From: Nitrosomonas sp.
GTDB taxonomy: Bacteria; Pseudomonadota; Gammaproteobacteria; Burkholderiales; Nitrosomonadaceae
DNA: 64,000 nucleotides
Direction: 5' to 3'
Assembly (NCBI GenBank): GCA_024281825.1
Contig: JAMWZY010000006.1
Coordinates: 62,001 to 126,000, forward strand
Both the position numbers and the translations under genes were made by a program. Below the pieces are notes generated by a model. That model was not told the DNA's origin and did no database searches. It was given only the letters and a program-made list of their open reading frames with translations. Positions 38,459-49,200 of the stretch are shown piece after piece (positions within the stretch are counted from its first letter, which is position 1; each line of letters starts with the position of its first letter).

Positions 38459-39331
38459 TTATTCAATATTTTGCACCTGTTCTCGCATTTGTTCGATGAT
38501 GACTTTAAGTTCCATAGCAATTTTAGAGATTTCTAGATCAATCGATTTAGCACCCAACGTATTAGCCTCACGATTCAATTCTTGCATCATAAAATCTAAG
38601 CGCTTTCCAACAGCACCACCCTGCTCTAAAATATGCTCGACCTCATCCAAATGCGCTTGCAAACGCGATAATTCTTCATCAATATCGATTTTCCCGACAA
38701 ATACAGCAATTTCCTGACGAATACGTTCATCTTCGAGATTCTCAATAATCTCTTTTAAGCGAGTACGCAGCTTTTCTTCAAAATTTGCAATCAATGCCGG
38801 GATACGAGGCTGCACGATAATCAAGTGTTGACGAATTTGCTGAATACGCTCCAATAGCATTACCTTAAGTTTTTCACCTTCGCGCATTCTGGCAATTTTT
38901 AGATCTTCCAAAGCAATTTGCATTAACTCTATGCTAAGGTCATTCAAGTCATCTATAGATACATCGTTATTACCCAGAATTCCAGGCCACTTGAGTATTT
39001 CTGCCACGGATAAGGATTGAGCCGTCGGATATAATTCCAATACCAATTGATTAAGCTGCAGTAAATTTTGCAAAACCTGTGTATCCAGTTGTTGCTGATA
39101 CTCCGCTTTAACTAAAGGTAAAAAATTCATGCGGCACTCAACCTTACCTCGCCGCAATTGTGTGGTAACCATTTCACGCATAGCTGGTTCCTGTTTACGC
39201 AAATCATCTGACAAACGAAATTGCACATCAAGAAAACGGTTATTAACAGATCGTATTTCTATGCTGAGGGAACCGTAGAGAGCGTCTCGAGAGGTCGTGG
39301 CATAACCTGTCATACTGAGAATTGGTTTCAT
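38459..39331 (-). CDS. yicC: YicC family endoribonuclease-like protein
   Basis: A 290-residue protein of the YicC/YloC family, cytoplasmic; the E. coli member has been linked to RNA turnover. Marks: MTGYA at the N-terminus, 'IEIRSVNNRFLDVQFRLSDD', and the C-terminal DUF1732 block 'KRLDFMMQELNREANTLGAKS' (key FMMQELNREANT). The start overlaps the stop of the phosphoesterase (TCAT at 39328-39331). No gmk follows it here. Confidence 0.93.
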   Translation of the reverse strand: MKPILSMTGYATTSRDALYGSLSIEIRSVNNRFLDVQFRLSDDLRKQEPAMREMVTTQLRRGKVECRMNFLPLVKAEYQQQLDTQVLQNLLQLNQLVLELYPTAQSLSVAEILKWPGILGNNDVSIDDLNDLSIELMQIALEDLKIARMREGEKLKVMLLERIQQIRQHLIIVQPRIPALIANFEEKLRTRLKEIIENLEDERIRQEIAVFVGKIDIDEELSRLQAHLDEVEHILEQGGAVGKRLDFMMQELNREANTLGAKSIDLEISKIAMELKVIIEQMREQVQNIE

Positions 39332-40431
39332 GGTTTTTCGGGTATTGAAGAAGATAAAGAAAACAGATCATTTAGTAAAAAACCCAAACCACACGATGAA
39401 GGCGCAGGTTTCTGATCAAGCAGACCCGATACGGTAAATGGTTTGGTCTTATTGGTAGAATCGAATACAACTTGACTGACCTCCATATACACCCTATCTC
39501 CTGCTGCATTTAATCGCCACAAATTAGGAATATCTTCATAGGGCTGATTAAAGCAGTACGGTAAGCTATCACCATGCATCGTCAAAAAGGGTTTTTTAAA
39601 TTGTGTCGCCAAGCTTTTGATGTGCTCGAGAATTTTCTGGTAACCACTGCAATTTGTACGTACTGCTTTGGAACACGCAGGTTTGTTGTCATTTTCATTT
39701 TCATATTCATAAATATCAGCATGGAATGCAATCACGATGGCTTCAATCGATGGATTCGATTGCGCTGTTTCAAACAACTCAACCAACCACGCTTCATTAT
39801 ATTGATCACGAAGATCTGCTGCATGCAACGCATCTTCTATATTGCTACGCTCAATCTGATTGCGTCCGTTATTAGTACCCGGCAAGTGCAATGTTGCAAA
39901 CAAAATATCCTCAAGCTGCCATCTCGCATTTTCAACAAAACCTTGCTGTCGGATAAGTCCTACAATATCCTTACTCAACTGTAATTCGTCTTGATTAAAA
40001 AAAATCTGCCGCAAAAATTCAAGTCGCTCGAGTTCATCATAACGTGTTGAAAAATTAAATGTCAATCGATCGCAATCGGTCCAGTCATTGTCTCCTGGCG
40101 TGTAAATAGTCTTGTGTGGGTGCAATTGTGCGATTTGTCGGTAGCGGTCTTTAAATAGTTCGTCGGTACAACCTGCCCTAGCCAACTTAAAATCACCTAA
40201 GTGTATGAGTACCGGAGGATCGAGTGTTTTGATCGCTTTTGCAATAACGCCATCTGGGTGCTCCAAAGCAGCGTATTCAGCATCACTATAGGGAATGTCA
40301 CTAATCACCGCAAAATGCGTGGGAGCTTTTGTGGCCGTGGAAGGAACAGCGCTATTACTTGCCAATATCAGTGATGAACCTAAAATCAGAAAAACTAAAA
40401 AAACGATTCGCTTAACAAGTCTATTGAGCAT
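39328..40431 (-). CDS. Secreted calcineurin-like metallophosphoesterase
   Basis: A 367-residue exported protein. A signal peptide (about residues 8-26) is followed by the metal-binding motifs of calcineurin-type phosphoesterases in order: AVISDIPYS, LIHLGDFK, YTPGDNDWTDC, then 'VIAFHADIYEY' and 'FLTMHGDSLPY' with histidines. Substrate unknown. It lies nine bases after prfC and overlaps yicC. Confidence 0.82.
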   Translation of the reverse strand: MLNRLVKRIVFLVFLILGSSLILASNSAVPSTATKAPTHFAVISDIPYSDAEYAALEHPDGVIAKAIKTLDPPVLIHLGDFKLARAGCTDELFKDRYRQIAQLHPHKTIYTPGDNDWTDCDRLTFNFSTRYDELERLEFLRQIFFNQDELQLSKDIVGLIRQQGFVENARWQLEDILFATLHLPGTNNGRNQIERSNIEDALHAADLRDQYNEAWLVELFETAQSNPSIEAIVIAFHADIYEYENENDNKPACSKAVRTNCSGYQKILEHIKSLATQFKKPFLTMHGDSLPYCFNQPYEDIPNLWRLNAAGDRVYMEVSQVVFDSTNKTKPFTVSGLLDQKPAPSSCGLGFLLNDLFSLSSSIPEKP

Positions 40432-40440
40432 AGCTCCCGC

Positions 40441-42051
40441 TCATACGTCCGCATGGGTTTGAAAAACCAAACCCGCATGTTCGCGTAGTTTGTGAAAATG
40501 AATTGCAGGCCAATTGTCTTGCGCAACACTTAATTCCGCACCAAAAGACGCGAGAAATGTCGGTGCGTCCACCGCATCGTAGGCAATCCGGTGTGCGTTG
40601 GCATCGATAAATCGTTGCAATTCTTTGGGATTATCTGCAGTAATCCAACGCGCTAATTGATACTTTGCTGGTGCAATACGGGCCGCCACTTGATACTCAT
40701 GCTGCAAGCGGTGTGTAACCACTTCAAATTGCAAGACTCCAACCGCTCCGAGCAACAGCATATTGCCCAAATGTGGCCGGAAAACTTGTATGGCGCCTTC
40801 TTCACCGAGCTGCGCGAGACCGAGTTTCAATTGTTTGCTCCGGAGTGGATCAGCAATTTCCACTGTTCGAAAGATTTCTGGCGCAAAGAACGGTAAGCCG
40901 GTAAATTGCAGCACCTCCCCCTCAGTTAAAGTATCGCCAAGCTGCAACGTACCGTGATTAGGAATACCAATGATATCGCCTGGATACGCTTCTTCGAGAA
41001 TATCACGCCGTTGCGATAAAAAAGATACCACGGTGCTAGTACGAATGTCTTTGCCGCTTCGTGCCACTCTTAGATTCATGCCGCGTTTAAAATGCCCGGA
41101 GCATACACGCACAAATGCAATGCGATCACGATGCGCTAAGTTCATATTAGCTTGAATCTTAAACACCATTCCGGAAAATTTCTTTTCATCCGGTAATACT
41201 TCACGTTGAATTGCATGGCGCGATTTGGGTGGCGGCGCAAGCTCAACCAGCGCATCGAGAATTTCGCGTACACCAAAATTGTTAATGGCGGAACCGAAGA
41301 ATACTGGTGTTTGCTCGCCTGCCAGAAAATCTCCGTGATCGAAAGCAGGTGAAGCGCCTTTGATTAAATCAATTTCTTGTAACGCAATTGGCAATTCTGC
41401 GCCAAAACGTTGTTGTAAATTGGGATCATCGAAATGCGCAATGACTTCTTCGTCTTTAGTAACGCGATCAGCGCCTGCCTGAAATACCCGCATGCAGTCA
41501 TTTCTCAGGTCACATACTCCCTGAAAGCTTTTACCCATGCCGACGGGCCAAGTGAAAGGTATGGTCGACATGCCAAGTGTGCGCTCAATTTCATCGAGCA
41601 AATCAAGCGGTTGCCGCACTTCGCGATCCATTTTATTGACAAATGTTACAATGGGCGTATTACGTGCACGGCAAACTTCCAACAAACGCAGCGTTTGCGC
41701 TTCCACGCCATTGGCCGCATCAATGACCATCAAGGCAGCATCCACAGCGGTGAGGACGCGGTAAGTATCTTCAGAAAAATCCTGATGTCCCGGTGTATCG
41801 AGCAAATTAATGACGCAGTCACGGTACTCCATTTGCATCACCGAGCTGGCAACCGAGATGCCCCGTTGCTTCTCAATTTCCATCCAATCAGAAGTGGCAT
41901 GACGGCTAGCTTTACGCGCTTTAACACTACCAGCAATATGTATCGCACCCGCATACATCAGCAACTTTTCCGTCAATGTTGTTTTGCCTGCATCGGGATG
42001 AGAAATAATGGCAAACGTGCGACGCCTCGCAACTTCTTGGTGAATGCTCAT
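40441..42051 (-). CDS. prfC: Peptide chain release factor 3
   Basis: A 536-residue GTPase that recycles RF1/RF2 from the ribosome. G1 is SHPDAGKTTLTEKLL, G3 is DTPGHQDFSEDTYR, G4 NKMDRE. RF3-specific C-terminal domain follows ('VGVLQFEVVTHRLQHEY'). Length is normal (E. coli about 529). It heads a tight minus-strand unit with the phosphoesterase and yicC, and is nine bases after the ABC ATPase gene. Confidence 0.97.
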   Translation of the reverse strand: MSIHQEVARRRTFAIISHPDAGKTTLTEKLLMYAGAIHIAGSVKARKASRHATSDWMEIEKQRGISVASSVMQMEYRDCVINLLDTPGHQDFSEDTYRVLTAVDAALMVIDAANGVEAQTLRLLEVCRARNTPIVTFVNKMDREVRQPLDLLDEIERTLGMSTIPFTWPVGMGKSFQGVCDLRNDCMRVFQAGADRVTKDEEVIAHFDDPNLQQRFGAELPIALQEIDLIKGASPAFDHGDFLAGEQTPVFFGSAINNFGVREILDALVELAPPPKSRHAIQREVLPDEKKFSGMVFKIQANMNLAHRDRIAFVRVCSGHFKRGMNLRVARSGKDIRTSTVVSFLSQRRDILEEAYPGDIIGIPNHGTLQLGDTLTEGEVLQFTGLPFFAPEIFRTVEIADPLRSKQLKLGLAQLGEEGAIQVFRPHLGNMLLLGAVGVLQFEVVTHRLQHEYQVAARIAPAKYQLARWITADNPKELQRFIDANAHRIAYDAVDAPTFLASFGAELSVAQDNWPAIHFHKLREHAGLVFQTHADV

Positions 42052-42060
42052 GGGTTAAGA

Positions 42061-44097
42061 CTACGATTCCTGTGAATAGAGAAAACAATGGCTAGTATGG
42101 GTGTTACTAAAGGTACTGACAGCGGGGTATTGTTCGCGGCAAATCGGCATAGCCTTAGGGCAACGCGGATGAAAATGGCAACCCGATGGCGGTGCGGCTG
42201 GTGAGGGTAAATCACCTTTTAGGCGAATCAATGGATGATTTCGATCTTGCTTGATTTTTGGCACAGACGACAATAAAGCTTGTGTGTAGGGATGTTTTGG
42301 CGTATCCATGATTTCATCAACCTGACCTTGCTCGACTATGCGCCCGAGATACATCACGGCAACTTCATCGGCTAAATATTCAACCACAGCAATATTATGC
42401 GTTATAAACAAAAAGGTAATTCCTAAGCTACTTTGTAATGACTTCAATAAATTCAGTATTTGCGCCTGAACCGATACATCCAACGCGCTGGTTGGCTCAT
42501 CACAGATGAGCAACTCGGGATTAACAGCCAGAGCGCGAGCAATTGCGATACGTTGTCGCTGACCACCGGAAAATTCGTGTGGAAAGCGCCATTTTACCTC
42601 AATTGGTAAACCGACGCGTTGCAATAACAGATCGATTTCTTGCTCATTGTGTGTATCGGATAATTGATTAACGCACAATGCATTCATACCCTCCAGAAGG
42701 GTTTCTCGTACACGCATACGTGGATTCAGAGAAGAAAAAGGATCTTGAAAAATGATTTGGAATTGCGAGCGGATTTTTTGTAACTGGCTGCGACTCAATG
42801 ATATCAATTCCCGATTTTTAAACAGGATACTTCCAGCAGTGGGCTGAATCAACTGCAAAATGCTTTTACCAATGGTTGTTTTACCGCAACCAGACTCCCC
42901 AACCAATGCCAAAGTTTTACCGGCGGAAATTTGTAACGATACCCCATCGACAGCTCGTACATGCCCAACAATACGTTTGAAAAAGCCCTTTCGAATTGGG
43001 AAATGCACTTTGAGATCCGTCACCCGAAGCAATGGGGAAACTGCTGTAATAGGCTCGATATCAGTATTTTTATCCGGCGCACCGAAAATAATGGAATCAT
43101 TGATAACAGCACTACGCTCAGCATGTTGATTCTTGCTATCGTACAAGTGGCAACGGACTTGATGACCGTCCGTGATCAAGGACCACCGCGGTATATGTTC
43201 ATGGCAAACCGCCATCGCTTGTTGACAACGATCTGCAAAACGGCAGCCCACAAAAATCTGCGCCAACGACGGGACAGTGCCCTGAATAACCGCTAATGCA
43301 TGGTTGCGTTTGTGCTTTTCCGGTAAGGATGCAAATAATTGCTGGGTATAAGGATGTGCAGGGTGATTAAAGAAATCTTCGCGACTGGCCATTTCAACGA
43401 TTTCACCTGCATACATAACCCCCACTTGCTGGGCCATTTCAGCAACCACGCCCAAATCATGCGTAATCAATAGAATAGCCATGTGATTGCGCTGCTGTAT
43501 CTGACGCAACAAATCCAACACTTGTGCCTGAATCGTCACATCCAAAGCAGTGGTAGGTTCATCCGCGATTAACAACTCGGGTTCACCCGCTAACGCAATG
43601 GCAATCATAGCGCGTTGCTTCATACCGCCCGAAAATTGAAAGGGATACTCATGCATGCGGTGTTCCGCATCGGAGATACCAACTTGCTCGAGTAACTCGA
43701 CAATACGCTGTTGTGCCGATGAATGCGATAATTGGCTATGTTGCGACAGCACTTCATGAATTTGTTCAGCAATCGTCATGACCGGATTTAGGCTCAGCAT
43801 CGGTTCCTGAAAAATCATGCTAATACGCTTGCCACGAATGCGGCGCATGGCAAACTCGGGCAATTGTAATAAATCAATGCCTTTGATACGAATCTGCCCG
43901 GATATTATTTCGCCGACATCGGGGAGCAAACGCATGATAGAAAGTGCGGTCATTGATTTACCGCAACCAGATTCACCCAGCAAAGCAAAAGTTTCACCGG
44001 ATGCGATTTTTAAAGATAACCCATCGACAGCACGAATCGGTTCATCACTTGCATGCAATACGGTTTTTAACTGGTCAATCTCAACTAACGTATTCAT
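42061..44097 (-). CDS. Peptide ABC importer, fused double ATPase (YejF-like)
   Basis: A 678-residue protein with two complete ABC domains in tandem. Walker A: GESGCGKSMTALS and GESGCGKTTIGKS. Signatures: FSGGMKQRAMIA and FSGGQRQRIAIA. Walker B: LLIADEPTTALD and LLICDEPTSALD. Both halves carry the oligopeptide/dipeptide-type C-terminal region with Cys-rich CRFADRC and CHFHPRCPKA (as in DppD/DppF, where it binds an iron-sulfur cluster). It resembles YejF/GsiA. ATG 44097 overlaps the permease stop (ATGA). Confidence 0.93.
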   Translation of the reverse strand: MNTLVEIDQLKTVLHASDEPIRAVDGLSLKIASGETFALLGESGCGKSMTALSIMRLLPDVGEIISGQIRIKGIDLLQLPEFAMRRIRGKRISMIFQEPMLSLNPVMTIAEQIHEVLSQHSQLSHSSAQQRIVELLEQVGISDAEHRMHEYPFQFSGGMKQRAMIAIALAGEPELLIADEPTTALDVTIQAQVLDLLRQIQQRNHMAILLITHDLGVVAEMAQQVGVMYAGEIVEMASREDFFNHPAHPYTQQLFASLPEKHKRNHALAVIQGTVPSLAQIFVGCRFADRCQQAMAVCHEHIPRWSLITDGHQVRCHLYDSKNQHAERSAVINDSIIFGAPDKNTDIEPITAVSPLLRVTDLKVHFPIRKGFFKRIVGHVRAVDGVSLQISAGKTLALVGESGCGKTTIGKSILQLIQPTAGSILFKNRELISLSRSQLQKIRSQFQIIFQDPFSSLNPRMRVRETLLEGMNALCVNQLSDTHNEQEIDLLLQRVGLPIEVKWRFPHEFSGGQRQRIAIARALAVNPELLICDEPTSALDVSVQAQILNLLKSLQSSLGITFLFITHNIAVVEYLADEVAVMYLGRIVEQGQVDEIMDTPKHPYTQALLSSVPKIKQDRNHPLIRLKGDLPSPAAPPSGCHFHPRCPKAMPICREQYPAVSTFSNTHTSHCFLYSQES

Positions 44098-45608
44098 ATG
44101 CGGTGGTTTGTTTTGGCTACGGTATTGGTTTCTATGGTTACCGGTACAGCATTCTTTCCGGATTGATGCGGACGATGCTTTAAACGATTGCTATGCCGTA
44201 GCGTACGGGTACGTGGATCAAGCGCGTGCTGCACCGCATCAGCGAATAAATTGGCACTTAAAACTAGCGCTAGCATAAAAATGAATGCAGCCAACAACGC
44301 CCACCAAACCATCGGTTCACGCGCCATTTCCAACCGCGCGGCATTGATCATCGTACCAAAACTAATCATCGAAGGATCAACCCCCACACCGACATACGAT
44401 AACACCGCTTCCGCCAGAACCAGGCTGCTGAAATCCATGACAATCGCAATCAACACCAAATGCATCACGTTCGGCAAGATATGCCGGGTGATAATACGCC
44501 AATGTGAAACACCAAATGCATGGGCCGCTTGAATATATTCCAGTTCACGCAACTTCATCGCTTCACCACGCAACAAGCGACACAGCCCTGTCCAACTGGT
44601 AATTCCCAGAATGATGCACAAAAAGAGCAAACGCAAATCTGCACGCGCCGCCGTAGTATCAAAAATATCCGGGTGCGTTTCGATATACACCTGCATCATC
44701 AACACTGCGGCCGCAATCAACAGCACGCCGGGAATCGAATTCAACGTGGTATAAACATATTGAATGACATCATCGATCCAACCGCGAAAATATCCCGCCA
44801 TAATCCCCAGCAATAAGGCAAACGGCAACATGATGAGCGTCGTCAACGTACCAATGACCAAGGCGACGCGAATGCTTTTCAATGATTGATACAAGACATC
44901 TTGACCGACTTTATCGGTTCCCAATACATGGTAGTAGCCAATTAGAGCAGAAACACAACCAACCAACAGCAACAAAATAAGCAGCGTGATGAGTATCGCA
45001 TACCACGGAGTTTCTGACGTTCGCTGCCAAACCAATCCGAAACTTTGTTTGAATGAGCATTCATACTGTTTGGATAGCGCAGCAGTTAAAGCAATCAACA
45101 GCAAGCACCATACCGCAAAACCGTAACCAGCACCTTGTAGGGAACGTACCCAAACATCCGTAGCATGCTCTGTTTCAGGGTGCTGCAAATGCGCACCGCC
45201 ATATTGCAAACGCGCAAAAGTACGCATCTGCTGACCATCTGGCAATTCGATAGTCTCTTTCGCATACAGATGCGTTGCCAAGGGAGCGGAATAGGTTTTT
45301 TCCACTTGGGTGCGTAATGGCGTCACCAGAATATCCAACGCACTCAATACATCCACACTATAAATAGGCTCAGATTGCGAGTTGTTTGACTCTAAGGCAG
45401 GGCGAAAATGAATCGTATCGAGAAAACCAATCAATAAGAAAAACAACAAGATAGTGAGTGACGACATGCCACTCGCACTATGCCCGACACGCTTCCAGGA
45501 AGCTAGCAAATGCGGATGGCGGCGCACATACCCCATGCCTATCAAAATCATCAAGACAAACAAATAAATCAACGCGTCTGTCCAGAGCAGCACAAGATCG
45601 AAAGGCAT
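44094..45608 (-). CDS. Peptide ABC importer permease (YejE/DppC-like), extended
   Basis: A 504-residue membrane protein. The C-terminal 300 residues are a DppC/YejE-type permease (GTDKVGQDVLYQSL, and the EAA loop 'YIQAAHAFGVSHWRIITRHILP'). The N-terminal 200 residues hold extra helices and a periplasmic loop (about 70-150) not found in DppC, which is longer than E. coli YejE (about 340). It is first in the unit with the double ATPase. No partner permease or binding protein gene is seen next to it. Confidence 0.88.
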   Translation of the reverse strand: MPFDLVLLWTDALIYLFVLMILIGMGYVRRHPHLLASWKRVGHSASGMSSLTILLFFLLIGFLDTIHFRPALESNNSQSEPIYSVDVLSALDILVTPLRTQVEKTYSAPLATHLYAKETIELPDGQQMRTFARLQYGGAHLQHPETEHATDVWVRSLQGAGYGFAVWCLLLIALTAALSKQYECSFKQSFGLVWQRTSETPWYAILITLLILLLLVGCVSALIGYYHVLGTDKVGQDVLYQSLKSIRVALVIGTLTTLIMLPFALLLGIMAGYFRGWIDDVIQYVYTTLNSIPGVLLIAAAVLMMQVYIETHPDIFDTTAARADLRLLFLCIILGITSWTGLCRLLRGEAMKLRELEYIQAAHAFGVSHWRIITRHILPNVMHLVLIAIVMDFSSLVLAEAVLSYVGVGVDPSMISFGTMINAARLEMAREPMVWWALLAAFIFMLALVLSANLFADAVQHALDPRTRTLRHSNRLKHRPHQSGKNAVPVTIETNTVAKTNHRI

Positions 45609-45851
45609 GATGGTTTTTCCAGAAAATACTTATCGACAATCTGATAGTTAAAAGACCGCCACGTAACTGAATTATTTCCACCCCACAAGATTCTTAAGTG
45701 TTCAATTCTCAGTACTGTAAGTAATCAGGAAAGCTCAAAAACACAGTTACGCAGCGATCTCACTAATGTAAAATTAACCTCTAGAAACAGTAATTGGAAA
45801 CCTAGCGAGTATTCAATAACACTAATTTCTTACAATTGCGATAACACATTT

Positions 45852-46154
45852 TCAGTCAGATATTTTTATTCTGGATTGTGGGCCAGAACAAACAGGTCTA
45901 GGATTGAAAGTGGTGTCTATGACCCACCCTTGATCGCCATTGGGAAGCGTACCTCTTGTCGCTCGATATATATAAAATCCGCTACCACTAGCCCTGAAAA
46001 TAAAAGTATATCCAGGAGAGGTCGTAGCATTATCTTGATCATTGAAATCACTACTATGTTGTGAACCGACTGGATTTCCATTTTGATCTAAATCCCACCA
46101 AAATACTCGACCAGATTTTGAATTAATCAGCATAGTAGATGCAAGCACATCCAT
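45852..46154 (-). CDS. Hypothetical 100-residue protein
   Basis: A short protein with no family I recognise. It contains SGRVFWWDLDQNGNPVG, an Asp/Asn-rich middle and a Gly/Tyr-rich 'FIFRASGSGFYIYRATRG', resembling part of a beta-sheet surface repeat. There is no signal peptide. AAAGGG lies ten bases before the ATG, which supports a real gene. It follows the FecR-TPR-barrel gene by 89 bases and may share its message. It might also be the remnant of a larger protein. Confidence 0.55.
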   Translation of the reverse strand: MDVLASTMLINSKSGRVFWWDLDQNGNPVGSQHSSDFNDQDNATTSPGYTFIFRASGSGFYIYRATRGTLPNGDQGWVIDTTFNPRPVCSGPQSRIKISD

Positions 46155-46243
46155 AATATATATCCCTTTCTTTAGTAAGTAAAATGATTATTTAAAAATA
46201 AATGGTTTAAGTTAACGACCTTATGGCTATGGTATTCGCCCCC

Positions 46244-49200
46244 CTATAAATTTAACGTTACCCCCAAAAATATAGTGCGTTGAGGAATGAATCTTGTGAT
46301 ACCAGGTTCTGAGTTCCTAAAAGTATCATCTCTATAATAAAAATTATCATCTAGTAAATTCCTTCCTTCCAGGCTAAGGATGCCTCTGCGGTTAGGAAAA
46401 CGAAAGCCGACCGAGAAATCAAGCAGCACAAAATGACTAGTGCCAGATTTATCGCTATTTCCCCTCACTAAATCTTGCTGAACGAAAGTAGTCATAAACC
46501 TAGAAAATATGCCTGAAGGATGAAAATATTCAATACTTGCTGGTGCGCTCAATGTTTGCAATTTGATGGGATTGCTGTCGCGTGCACCACTTTTATCTGT
46601 AAAATCTTCATATTGAAATTCACCTTTAGCTACCCAATTTGTATGAAGCGCCCAATATACATAAGCGCGATAGAGTTCTTCTTCATATTTCGAGAACTTA
46701 TTCTTTAAAGGAACTTTAATATGCCTCCTAGAAATCTCGAAACCACTAAATATCTTTTCATAAGCTTTTGAATCCAACCCAATCCCCATTCTCCGCGATC
46801 TAGTCCCATTGGGATCATCGTAGAATTGATTAAACCCAGCCACTTGTGTAGGTTCAATGGTTTGTTGAGCGACAAGATGTGACTTGGTTGTTTCGAACCA
46901 GGCCGCTCTGAGCCGCAGAAAGCTTGTCATATCCCATTGCAAGCCGAATTTCGGGTTAATTTTATCGACATCCTTATCTTCAGTCTCTTTATCCTCAGTT
47001 TTTTTGAAACTGTCGTAGCTCAGACCCAAGGTTGTGGTCAAGTTCGACAATAAATTGATATTGGTATAGTTATAAATATTTTTTCTTGTATGAGTTTCTT
47101 TTTTTTCTTGAAGAGTTCCATCAAAATCATATCCCCCTCCACCCGTAGTGGTATTATATCGATCATTTCGATATAAATGCTGCATTTCCCCATGAAAACC
47201 ACTCAGTTTACTTTTATTGTGGAAAAGTCCTTCTGTGGTGACGTTTACATCACGATCAACATATTTTCCCGATAGAATAATATCTTGATTGGGCGATAGT
47301 GCATATCTAGCGCCAATCCTGGCAGTACTTTCATTCAGTTTTCTATAATAGCCTTCATCGGCTTTCTCTTTGAAATTAAGCTTTAAGTCTCCATGTTCAG
47401 TCTCTCGTCTTCGTACTTCCGTTTGGACATTCAATTTAGGTGTTAGCGCATACTGGAAGAACCCATTGTAAATATTATGTTTTTGATCATTATTTTCTCT
47501 AAAGCCATTGGTCTCGTAATGAAACTGCCCCAAACTCACCGAAGCCCTGTCGCGTTGCATCGAAGCCACCACTTCATTGCCTAGCGTACTATTGCTGCCC
47601 ACGACCCCCGATGCAACCACTTGGGGCTTGTTGCGCTCCATCAGTGGCGCAAACTCGTTAAATGAAACCGCTGAGGGTGTCGTGCCGGTAATGATATTCA
47701 AATCAGCCACCGCCATATGCGGTTGCACCGGATTGACGTTGATCGGTTGTAATAACTGCGCTTGCAGTAATTCACTGACACGGGCGATTTCATGCCGAGG
47801 TGTATTCACATAAGTATCTGCCAGAAAACGGTGCGCGGAATGATTGGCTGGGTCAGAGCTCAAAGACTTGGCCGTTTCCATCACAGCACGGCGTTCGAAT
47901 CCCAAGGTTTCAAAAATGCGGGCGAGACTGGAACCCCGTGCGGCTTCGTCACGGTCGAGCAAAAATTTGGAACGGTACACTGCACGATTATCATTTAATG
48001 CGATCGACTTTTGAATGTCTTGTAACGCTTCAATCGGGCGGTTCTGGGTTTGCTTTTGGATCGCATCATACAGCCAAGGCGTTGGATCTTTCGGGTCGCG
48101 TTCTTTAGCCAGATCAAATTGCGTGCTGGCATGTGGATAACGTCTTTCTTCAAAATACGCCTTACCCAAGTAACTGCGAATCAGTGAATTGGCCGGATCG
48201 AGACTGACAGCGACTTCAAGCTGCGCACGACCTGCCTCGAGCTGGCCTTCTCGAATCAGTGCTAACCCCAACCCAAGCCGTGGCATGGGATCGGCTGAAT
48301 CCAAAGCAATCGATCGGTTAAAAGTATGTTTAGCCATTTGCGTATCCATTTGCAACAAATGGGCAAAACCCAATACCGTTTGCGTTCTGGCTAAATTAGG
48401 GTTGAGTTGCACGGCTTGCTGCGCGGAAACCAACGCTTGTTCCAGTTCACCCAATGAAGCTTGCAATTCAGCCAAACGCGCCACAGCCAACGCATTGTGC
48501 GGATCGATTACGAGACTTTTACGAATGCTGGCTAATGCTTCTTCAATTTCAAAGCGGGCTTGTTGTGTATACGAAAGTGCAATATAAGCCACCGCTGATT
48601 GCGGATTGAAAATCACCGCTTGGTTGGCAGAATCATACGCAGCCTCTTTGTCATTCTGCGTCACCGCAATAATAGCCAGTAGCGCATGCGCATCACTGTT
48701 ATTGGGTTCTCGTCGCAATACTTGTGCAATGACAGATTTGGCCTCATCGGCTTGTCCAACAATCAATGCATCGCTGGCTCGTTGAATCGAGGCAATAGCA
48801 CCGGACGCATCCGCGTCTTCTCGCAGCCAATACATCGCCAGGGTTGGATAATAAAGCGCCCATTGCACGGCATCGACAGGATGAATGTGGATGGTTTTTT
48901 GTGGCGCTTGATACTGACTGGCGGTAGCTGCCTCACGATCATTTAAAACAACGCTGCCATAATCATTCGTTACCGCAACCTTGCCTTCGTATACTACCAC
49001 TCGGTTATTTTTTTCAGCCGCTTCGACAAGAAACTCGGTGCCGTGCACGCTTGCGTTCACAAATGGAGTAGTCACATCAAAGGGTTTCGGAGTGCGGGTA
49101 ATAATGTGGATGACACCTTCAAGTAGCTGCATCAGAAAAGATTTCTTTTCTTCATTCGCCGGCAAGAAAGTCATGCTACTTTTCTGATTTAAGTTCAAAA

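Noticed and set aside
41434..42075. Long antisense frames over prfC and other genes
   Set aside because: They lie within well-identified genes on the other strand and lack family features.
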